This document shows, piece by piece, positions 5,933-10,929 of a DNA stretch of 10,929 nucleotides. The notes under the pieces were generated by a model, which saw nothing but the letters and a program-made list of their open reading frames with translations, did no database searches and was not told where the DNA came from. Position 1 is the first letter of the stretch. Every line of letters starts with the position of its first letter. Position numbers and translations under genes: made by a program. This stretch comes from Omnitrophica bacterium GWA2_41_15 (GTDB lineage Bacteria; Omnitrophota; Gorgyraeia; Gorgyraeales; Gorgyraeaceae): assembly GCA_919902485.1 (NCBI GenBank), contig CAKKRB010000226.1, positions 1 through 10,929 of the forward strand, in the 5' to 3' direction.

Positions 5933-7388
5933 AAAAAAAGCAAAATACGAATTTTTGGTAAAGTTTTCGAAAAGCAACTCCATAACCGCTTTTAGAAAAC
6001 TCTGCTCGAAAGTTCTTAAAAAAAGCAGGTGCGCGTTCCTTGATTCAGACTACAGGCCTGTAAACTTTGTGGGAAAAGAGTGCAATCATTTACGCCTTGG
6101 AAAATACCTGGCCAGGCTCAAATCAAGCCCCTTAAGGGAATACATGGTATTTAAGTGCAGCTGCAACAGAGTCTGCCTTTCATTTCCTGTAATACAGGGT
6201 TCAAGCGTTTACGGCCATGTTTTATTTATTCATTTAAAAAAAGAGCCCAGAAAAAGCATTATAGACGCTGTTAGAATCTTTATGGACCTGGCGCTTAAAG
6301 AATTTCAAAAAGAACAGGAGTTAACCAAGCTGTACGAGACAATCAGGCCCAGGGCAATAGCGCTTTCCACGATACACACCATCCATAGGCTTTTAAGCTC
6401 AACCCTTAATATGGATGAACTGATAGAACGCATTGCAAGGCTGACCCTTCAGGTTATGAGGTCCAGGCATTGTTCAATAATGCTCCTGGATGAATCAAGA
6501 AAATATCTTATCCCGAAGGCCATAATTAACCTGGACAAGGAGATCCCCAAAACAGATCCTCAGTATAAAAAAATAAAGCTCGGTGTTAAGCTGGAAGGAA
6601 AGGTCGCAAAAACAGGCAAGGCTGTGTTCGGCCGCAACGTAGTGTGCGTGCCACTTGTAGAAGAAGACGTTATAGGCGTTATAAGCGCCAGGGACAAAAC
6701 AAATGACGCGCCTTTTGATAAATTTGAACTTGAAATCCTGATAACGCTTGCAGAGCAGGCGGTTATTGCGGTCAAGAACGCTCAGATGTACGAAGAGCAG
6801 GAAAAAATGGCTTACGGAAGCATAAAGACGCTGGCCGCGCTTCTGGATTCAAAGTCACCCAACACGTTTACTCATTCTGACCAGTTTGTAAAAATGGTCC
6901 TGGCGCTGGCGGAAGCAATGAAACTGCCCAGAGAAGACATCGCAAACCTGCATTACGCGGCTCTTTTGCCAGATACAGGAAAATTCAGCATCCCTGATGA
7001 GATATTGAAAAAACCTGGAAGCCTTTCAAGCAAAGAATATGATATTATAAAAAAGCAGCATCTCGAAAGCCTTAAAATAATAGAGCATCTTGAATTTTTA
7101 AAACCCGCTATGCCGATCATAAGGCACCATCACGAAAGATACGACGGCGCAGGTTACCCTGACGGCTTAAAAGGAGACAGCATACCGCCGGGGGCCAGGA
7201 TAATGGCTGTTGCAAATGCATTTGAGGCAATGATATCCGCTAGGCCGTATAAAGGCAAGAAAATAAGCATTAGCCAGGCGATAAAAGAGATAGAAAAAAA
7301 TAAAGGCACTCAGTTCGACCCTGAAACAGTGGACGCTTTTATAGCAGCTACAAACAATCCTGAATTTGAGAATATAGTCAGGCTATAG
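5919..7388 (+). CDS. GAF domain plus degenerate HD-GYP domain protein
   Basis: 489 residues from ATG 5919, which overlaps the dGTPase-like stop. An in-frame ATG at 5883 would add 12 residues that merely read through the dGTPase-like 3' end. Domains: a Cys-rich N-terminal region (1-140, with C80-C82-C86 in KCSCNRVC) weakly like a PocR sensory fold, a GAF domain (about 150-290), and an HD-GYP domain (about 300-480). HD-GYP enzymes degrade cyclic-di-GMP. Retained here are H319, H381, HHERYDGAGYP (404-414) and IPDEILKKPG. However the HD dyad is P351-D352 (ALLPDTGK for the usual LLHDIGK), and the later metal Asp is N433 (AVANAFEAM for AVAD-x-FDAM). Two metal ligands are therefore missing, and it is probably not a phosphodiesterase but a signal-binding or partner-binding regulator. 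No membrane segment is seen. Confidence 0.9.
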   Translation: MNESEKKAKYEFLVKFSKSNSITAFRKLCSKVLKKSRCAFLDSDYRPVNFVGKECNHLRLGKYLARLKSSPLREYMVFKCSCNRVCLSFPVIQGSSVYGHVLFIHLKKEPRKSIIDAVRIFMDLALKEFQKEQELTKLYETIRPRAIALSTIHTIHRLLSSTLNMDELIERIARLTLQVMRSRHCSIMLLDESRKYLIPKAIINLDKEIPKTDPQYKKIKLGVKLEGKVAKTGKAVFGRNVVCVPLVEEDVIGVISARDKTNDAPFDKFELEILITLAEQAVIAVKNAQMYEEQEKMAYGSIKTLAALLDSKSPNTFTHSDQFVKMVLALAEAMKLPREDIANLHYAALLPDTGKFSIPDEILKKPGSLSSKEYDIIKKQHLESLKIIEHLEFLKPAMPIIRHHHERYDGAGYPDGLKGDSIPPGARIMAVANAFEAMISARPYKGKKISISQAIKEIEKNKGTQFDPETVDAFIAATNNPEFENIVRL

Positions 7389-7391
7389 AAA

Positions 7392-7658
7392 ATGAATAAT
7401 ATCAAAAGTTTCTTTAAAAATAATACGGCAAAAAAGATACTGCTGTTTTTTAATGAAAATCCTAATTGCATAGATACAGCTAAAGGCATATCTTTATGGA
7501 TCGGTTCAGATACGGGCCTTACCCAGAAATGCCTGAATCAGCTTGTAAAAGAAGGCGTTTTAACAAGCCATCAGACTGCATCCACCTCTGCCTATGCTTA
7601 TACTAATAATAAAGCCGTTGTAAAAAATATAGAAAAATATATAAAAAATATTCTATGA
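7392..7658 (+). CDS. Small winged-helix DNA-binding-like protein
   Basis: 88 residues. KKILLFFNENPNCIDTAKGI (14-33) reads as the first two helices of a winged helix-turn-helix, DTGLTQKCLNQLVKEGVL (40-57) as the recognition helix region, and a Ser/Thr-rich stretch up to YAYTNN as the wing. It resembles the helical core of MarR/ArsR-type regulators, but no specific family is recognised and no ligand site is visible. It starts 3 nt after the HD-GYP stop and its TGA overlaps the next ATG (ATGA), so it is firmly part of the operon. A local regulator or an adapter for the neighbouring sensor is possible; that is inference. Confidence 0.7.
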   Translation: MNNIKSFFKNNTAKKILLFFNENPNCIDTAKGISLWIGSDTGLTQKCLNQLVKEGVLTSHQTASTSAYAYTNNKAVVKNIEKYIKNIL

Positions 7659-7975
7659 ACATGAAGCCTCAGGAAAAAACACAGGACGACCTTTTTGGGC
7701 AGGCCCAAAACGTAGATAAAAAAATGAGGAGGAAAACCAGATTTCTTCTTCCCAACGTTAAAAACAGCCTCATTATTTCCTATGAAACCATGATTTTCGG
7801 TATAATAGGCTTTGTGATGGTATGTATTATATCTTTTTCTCTGGGCGTTGAAAAAGGCCGTTACGATGAAAAACAGAGGCGGATAGTAACATCGGTTTCG
7901 CAAATTCAACCAGGACTAAAAAAAGGAGTGTCAAATGTCGCTGCATCCAAGCCTAAAAACATCAAAAGCAGGTAA
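7655..7975 (+). CDS. Small single-pass membrane protein
   Basis: 106 residues. A basic N-terminal segment (KKMRRKTR, 22-29) is followed by one hydrophobic helix (about 45-64, MIFGIIGFVMVCIISFSLGV), then EKGRYDEKQRR and a short polar tail. The basic stretch before the helix suggests the N-terminus is cytoplasmic. From memory, similar FSLGVEKGR membrane anchors occur in Omnitrophota-type genomes and sometimes carry a C-terminal SPOR-type domain, which is absent here. The start is ATG 7655 in an ATGA overlap, or ATG 7661 two codons later. The last 41 nt run into the start of the small basic protein gene, so the C-terminus may have been lengthened or cut by a frame change. Function unknown. Confidence 0.7.
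   Translation: MNMKPQEKTQDDLFGQAQNVDKKMRRKTRFLLPNVKNSLIISYETMIFGIIGFVMVCIISFSLGVEKGRYDEKQRRIVTSVSQIQPGLKKGVSNVAASKPKNIKSR
7924..7928 (+). promoter_or_regulatory. Strong ribosome binding site of the small basic protein
   Basis: aggag lies 6 nt before ATG 7935, inside the coding region of the membrane protein. It is one of the two best Shine-Dalgarno sites of the window, consistent with high expression of the short basic product. Confidence 0.75.
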
Positions 7976-8210
7976 AAAGCACAGGACTGTGTTAAAAAGA
8001 TATGAAAGACTGACTGCTTTAAAAGAAAAAGGTATTTTAAAAGAAGATGATTCTGTTTTCGGCATGCCTAAGCTTAAAATTATAAAAATCAAGGTTAAGA
8101 AAGAAGTCAAGGAAGAAAAGCCTAAAGAAGGAGAGGCAGTTGTAACAACAGCAGCGCCTGCTCCTGCAGCAGCATCTAAAGCAGCTCCTAAGGCTGAAAA
8201 GAAGAAGTAG
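7935..8210 (+). CDS. Small basic protein of the PVC superphylum type
   Basis: 91 residues, strongly basic. The conserved part is MSLHPSLKTS (1-10), KHRTVLKRYERL (15-26), KEDDSVFGMPKLKIIKIKVKK (36-56), matching from memory the short basic protein family shared by Chlamydiae, Verrucomicrobia, Planctomycetes and relatives. Its function is unknown; its charge suggests binding to RNA or the ribosome (inference). The C-terminal third is a low-complexity Ala/Pro/Lys/Glu tail (EAVVTTAAPAPAAASKAAPK), probably disordered. It overlaps the membrane protein gene by 41 nt in another frame, but the strong RBS and family match support it as the genuine gene. Its TAG stop lies in the left arm of a G/C hairpin. 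This gene is the main taxonomic clue of the window. Confidence 0.88.
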   Translation: MSLHPSLKTSKAGKKHRTVLKRYERLTALKEKGILKEDDSVFGMPKLKIIKIKVKKEVKEEKPKEGEAVVTTAAPAPAAASKAAPKAEKKK

Positions 8211-8231
8211 GGGGGGTTTACCCCCCCCTAC
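8207..8231. repeat. G7/C8 hairpin over the small basic protein stop (GTAGGGG family)
   Basis: gtaggggggg (8207-8216) is the exact reverse complement of ccccccctac (8222-8231), with loop tttac. The stop codon TAG (8208-8210) is part of the left arm. No T-run follows; instead aaggagg for the next gene begins 2-3 nt later. The homopolymer runs are liable to slippage and sequencing error, so exact G and C counts should be treated with care. Confidence 0.85.
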
Positions 8232-8234
8232 ATA

Positions 8235-8240
8235 AGGAGG
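8235..8240 (+). promoter_or_regulatory. Strong ribosome binding site of the SH3-domain protein
   Basis: aggagg lies 7 nt before ATG 8248 and just 3 nt after the G/C hairpin. If the hairpin forms, the site stays exposed, so translation can restart independently of the upstream gene. Confidence 0.8.
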
Positions 8241-8247
8241 TTATTAT

Positions 8248-8886
8248 ATGCGGTATCTTAAGATCCTGATTATCATTTTTTCATTATTTACCTTAACATC
8301 TTATGCGCAGGAAGAGGCTGAAGAAAATTTCCCAAAGATTGGCCATGTGAAAAATGACGGCGCAACAGTGAGGTCAGGAGATAATGTGAATTTTGAAAGC
8401 CTCTGCGTTATGTCTAAATCAGACTCTGTTAAGGTAATCGACAGGCGTTACAGCTGGCTTAAAATCCTGCTGCCCAGAAAGGCATTTCTGTATATTAACA
8501 AGGATTATGTAGACCTGACTTCTGATGAAAAAGGCGTGGGAATAGTAAACGCTTCAAACGTCAACTTGAGGGCAGGGCCAGGTACAAGGTATTCCATAGT
8601 AGGCCAGGCATCCAAACCGGAAAAGATTTCTATCATATCAGAAGATAACGGATGGTATAAAATAGAGCCGCCTTACGGAGCCGCAGGGTGGATATATTCT
8701 GACCAGATAACGCTTGTGGAAGAAACAAAAACTCCTGAAACAAAAGAAGTCAGGCAAGAACCTAAGGAAATAAAAAAGACTGCTGAGGTAAAGCATGGAC
8801 CAGGCTCGACCGTAAGGCTTAACGCCGGTTATCCATCGCCTAAAGGCAACCTGTCCATATCAACCTCAACAAAAAATAATAGATGA
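8248..8886 (+). CDS. Secreted protein with two bacterial SH3 (SH3b) domains
   Basis: 212 residues. The N-terminal signal peptide has a basic start (MRYLK), hydrophobic core (ILIIIFSLFTLT) and a probable signal peptidase I site after SYA (residue 20). Two SH3b repeats follow. The first (about 31-90, GHVKNDGATVRSGDNVNFE...) is more divergent. The second (about 96-157) has the typical ASNVNLRAGPGTRYSIVGQ, DNGWYKIEPP and AAGWIYSDQI pattern. The remainder is a Lys/Glu/Pro/Ser-rich tail, probably disordered. SH3b domains commonly bind peptidoglycan or peptides, so a periplasmic cell-wall role is likely. Its TGA overlaps the ATG of the site-2 protease (ATGA), implying coupled expression and perhaps a functional pair at the membrane. 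Confidence 0.88.
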   Translation: MRYLKILIIIFSLFTLTSYAQEEAEENFPKIGHVKNDGATVRSGDNVNFESLCVMSKSDSVKVIDRRYSWLKILLPRKAFLYINKDYVDLTSDEKGVGIVNASNVNLRAGPGTRYSIVGQASKPEKISIISEDNGWYKIEPPYGAAGWIYSDQITLVEETKTPETKEVRQEPKEIKKTAEVKHGPGSTVRLNAGYPSPKGNLSISTSTKNNR

Positions 8887-9500
8887 ATCTGGCATTAAGC
8901 CTTTGCATATTCTTCTTTGCGGTCATAATACATGAGTACGCTCATGGATGGGTCGCATGGAAATTGGGCGATTCAACCGCAAGATTTATGGGAAGGCTTA
9001 CGCTTAACCCACTTGCCCATATTGACCCCATAGGCACAATATTTCTACCGCTATTGCTCCTCATGACACATTCCCCTGTATTATTCGGATGGGCAAAACC
9101 AGTGCCTGTGGATTTCTTTAATTTAAACAACCCTAAAAAAGACATGGTGTGGGTAGGACTGGCAGGCCCTGCGGCAAATATACTTTTTGCCATAGCCCTG
9201 TCTTTATTGCTGAAGATCCCTTCATTTACAACGAACTACCTGATTCTTTCAGTTTTAACTTCGGCAATAATGGCAAATCTGGTCCTTGCGGTTTTTAACC
9301 TGCTGCCTATACCGCCGCTGGACGGATCAAGGGTTATGATGGGTTTACTGCCTTATCATCTGGGAGTTGAATATTCAAGGATAGAGCCGTATGGTTTTAT
9401 TATAATATTTGCATTACTCTGGATAGGCGCCATAAACACTGTAATTTGGCCTGCTGTTATTTTTCTGGCAAAGCTATTGGGCGTAAATTTCGCAATGTGA
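8883..9500 (+). CDS. Site-2 protease family (M50) membrane metalloprotease
   Basis: 205-residue polytopic membrane protein of the minimal M50 type. The zinc motif HEYAH (H17, E18, H21) sits in the first helix, and the third zinc ligand is D147 in NLLPIPPLDGSR (139-150). GPAANI (95-100) begins another conserved transmembrane helix. Hydrophobic segments near 5-25, 52-62, 91-110, 118-140 and 171-195 fit several membrane passes. There is no PDZ domain, so it belongs to the short bacterial group rather than the RseP type. It starts within the SH3 gene stop. Such proteases cut membrane-anchored regulators; the substrate here is unknown, and the single-pass protein at 7655-7975 is only a conceivable candidate. 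Confidence 0.92.
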   Translation: MNLALSLCIFFFAVIIHEYAHGWVAWKLGDSTARFMGRLTLNPLAHIDPIGTIFLPLLLLMTHSPVLFGWAKPVPVDFFNLNNPKKDMVWVGLAGPAANILFAIALSLLLKIPSFTTNYLILSVLTSAIMANLVLAVFNLLPIPPLDGSRVMMGLLPYHLGVEYSRIEPYGFIIIFALLWIGAINTVIWPAVIFLAKLLGVNFAM

Positions 9501-9504
9501 CCTA

Positions 9505-9548
9505 ATCCAGCTGCGTCGGCTGGAGAAATCCAGCCGACGCAGCTGGAT
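9505..9548. repeat. Perfect 20-bp-arm palindrome with GAAA loop before aroB
   Basis: Bases 9505-9524 are exactly reverse-complementary to 9529-9548, with loop gaaa (9525-9528, a GNRA-type tetraloop as RNA). It begins 5 nt after the protease stop and its last two bases are the first two of the upstream candidate ATG of aroB at 9547. No T-run follows. Each arm also contains a sub-palindrome (ccagc...gctgg), so the DNA could form a branched cruciform. Confidence 0.92.
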
Positions 9549-9558
9549 GGCTAATGAT

Positions 9559-10662
9559 ATGAAAAAAATTAAAGTACACCTTGGGGGAAATAGCTACGAC
9601 ATATTAATTTGCTCTAATGAGCTTAATAAGCTTGGGCCATGCCTAAAGCGTTTGAATATAGGCAGAGACGCTGTGATAGTCACAAACCCCGGCATAAAAA
9701 AACTTTTTGGAAACAAGATTGAAAGAATTCTTATCTCCAGCGGTTTTAATGTTAAGTTTGAAACAGCGCCTGACGGCGAAAAAGCCAAATCAGGAAAAGA
9801 ATGCATGAGGCTGCTGGATAATATTTCCAAGCTTGATACTGGCCGCAGGGTATTTATAATAGCGCTTGGCGGCGGTGTAGCAGGAGACCTGGCAGGCTTT
9901 ACAGCAAGTATTTACAAGAGAGGTGTTCCTTACGCGCAGATACCGACAACGCTTCTTGCTCAGGTGGATTCAGCAATAGGCGGGAAGACAGCTATAGATC
10001 TTCGGGCAGGCAAGAACCTGGCAGGCGCGTTTTATCAGCCGAGGCTTGTGTTCAGCGAAATGTCGTTTCTTGAAAGCCTGCCAAAAAAAGAACTCATATC
10101 AGCGCTTGCAGAGGTAATTAAGTATGGCATTATAAAATCTCCGGATCTTTTTGAATTCATAGAAAAAAATATAACAAAAATTCTAAGGTATGATAAAAAA
10201 TGCCTGCAGCGCATTGTCTATGAATGCAGCCTGATAAAAGCAAGGGTTGTTGAAAAAGACGAATTAGATAATAAAAATATCAGGGTCATCCTGAATCTGG
10301 GCCACACCATCGGCCATGCCATAGAAGCAGCCTCTCATTATGATAAATCTTATAACCATGGCCAGGCTGTAGCGCTAGGGATGCTTTCAAGCGTTTATAT
10401 ATCTGAAAAATTGAGCTTGATTAAAAAGAAAGACGCTTCAAGGATAAGAAACCTTATTGAAAAAGCAGGGCTGCCTGTTAATTTAAAAAGCACGGGCATA
10501 AAAAAAATAATGTCAGCCCAGAGCAGGGATAAAAAATTTATCCACGGGAAAAATAGATTTGTATTGCCTGTCAGCGTAGGTAAAGTTATAGTAAAAGAAA
10601 ACATCCCGGAAAAATTAATAAAAGAGTCTATCGAAGCCTTATATGAATCTAAAAAAGGATAA
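9559..10662 (+). CDS. aroB: 3-dehydroquinate synthase
   Basis: Cytoplasmic NAD- and metal-dependent enzyme of the shikimate pathway that converts DAHP into 3-dehydroquinate. Conserved blocks: the NAD-binding GGGVAGDLAGF (104-114), IPTTLLAQVDSAIGGKTAID (128-147, a tightly conserved active-site stretch), KNLAGAFYQP (152-161), and the metal ligands E185 in AEVIKYG, H249 in LNLGHTIGHAIE and H267 in NHGQAVALGM. Its 367 residues are normal length. ATG 9559 (MKKIKVHLGG) matches the usual family N-terminus and has ggatgg 8 nt upstream; ATG 9547 would add MAND but lies at the foot of the long palindrome without an RBS. It overlaps rnc by 20 nt. All catalytic residues look intact. Confidence 0.96.
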   Translation: MKKIKVHLGGNSYDILICSNELNKLGPCLKRLNIGRDAVIVTNPGIKKLFGNKIERILISSGFNVKFETAPDGEKAKSGKECMRLLDNISKLDTGRRVFIIALGGGVAGDLAGFTASIYKRGVPYAQIPTTLLAQVDSAIGGKTAIDLRAGKNLAGAFYQPRLVFSEMSFLESLPKKELISALAEVIKYGIIKSPDLFEFIEKNITKILRYDKKCLQRIVYECSLIKARVVEKDELDNKNIRVILNLGHTIGHAIEAASHYDKSYNHGQAVALGMLSSVYISEKLSLIKKKDASRIRNLIEKAGLPVNLKSTGIKKIMSAQSRDKKFIHGKNRFVLPVSVGKVIVKENIPEKLIKESIEALYESKKG

Positions 10663-10929
10663 AGACCGTTTAAAAAAACTTAGAATTCTTGAAAAATCCA
10701 TAGGATACGGATTCAGGAATAAGTTCTTTTTAAATCAGGCCCTGACGCATAAATCTTACGCAAACGAAAAAAATATGGAACGCTCCAGCGACAACGAGAG
10801 GCTGGAATTCCTGGGAGATTCAGTGTTGGGCCTGATTATAAGCCATACCCTTTATAGTGAGTGCCCGAGGGAAGACGAAGGGGTGCTTACCCGCTATAAA
10901 TCCCAGCTTGTAAGCGGAGAAACCCTGGC
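10643..10929 (+). CDS. rnc: Ribonuclease III, N-terminal part (3' end outside window)
   Basis: The first 95 residues of a double-strand-specific endoribonuclease. The RNase III signature NERLEFLGDSVLGL is complete and holds the acidic catalytic residues. FLNQALTHKSY upstream and EDEGVLTRYKSQLVS downstream match the rest of the catalytic domain. The double-stranded RNA-binding domain would lie beyond the window. ATG 10643 overlaps the last 20 nt of aroB in another frame with no clear Shine-Dalgarno, so translation is probably coupled to aroB. RNase III cuts perfect RNA duplexes, which may matter because this region encodes several long perfect hairpins between genes. Confidence 0.94.
   Translation, partial: MNLKKDKDRLKKLRILEKSIGYGFRNKFFLNQALTHKSYANEKNMERSSDNERLEFLGDSVLGLIISHTLYSECPREDEGVLTRYKSQLVSGETL

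Noticed and set aside
1..10929. CRISPR array or phage/defence island
   Set aside because: No evenly spaced direct repeats, cas genes, integrase or toxin-antitoxin pairs are visible; apart from the AAA+ ATPase, the genes are housekeeping or envelope genes.

Overview
The window is a densely packed, moderately AT-rich stretch of a bacterial chromosome with every recognisable gene on the + strand. The best taxonomic marker is a 91-residue lysine-rich protein (7935-8210) whose start, MSLHPSLKTS followed by a VLKRYERL block and a VFGMPKLKIIKIK block, matches from memory the 'small basic protein' family of the PVC superphylum. With the single-pass membrane protein before it and an SH3/site-2-protease pair after it, this suggests an uncultured PVC-type bacterium, most likely Omnitrophota (former OP3). 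The lineage call is inference; no marker gene search was possible.

Layout. 2-688 is the C-terminal half of thiC (thiamine pyrimidine synthesis, cut by the window edge). 724-1626 is a PfkB-type sugar/nucleoside kinase. 1627-2119 is a repeat-rich gap holding one tRNA-Gly(CCC) gene (1889-1962). 2120-4703 is a tight three-gene run: a STAND/archaeal-type AAA+ ATPase, a YfcE/MJ0936-type phosphodiesterase and a HIT-family nucleotide hydrolase or transferase. 4778-8210 is a second run: dGTPase-like HD hydrolase, a GAF plus degenerate HD-GYP protein, a small winged-helix protein, a small membrane protein and the PVC small basic protein. 8248-9500 is a secreted SH3-domain protein overlapping a site-2 protease. 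9559-10662 is aroB (shikimate pathway), overlapping the start of rnc (RNase III, cut by the right edge).

Functional themes. HIT, YfcE-like and dGTPase-like proteins are all nucleotide or phosphoester hydrolases. The dGTPase-like gene is overlapped by a second HD-superfamily gene whose HD motif has become PD and whose later metal-binding Asp has become Asn, so it looks like a sensor rather than an enzyme. The SH3 protein and membrane protease look like an envelope module. Many genes overlap or sit within 3 nt, implying polycistronic transcription with translational coupling.

The most unusual feature lies between the genes. Every gap longer than about 30 nt (six of them) opens with an inverted repeat whose left arm overlaps or lies within 5 nt of the 3' end of the upstream gene (stop codon or tRNA CCA). 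Four of these are long and nearly or fully perfect (arms of 10-20 bp), none is followed by a convincing U-tract, and only two (690-715 and 8207-8231) look like the same family. They may be mobile palindromes, template-switch products or mRNA 3'-end elements.
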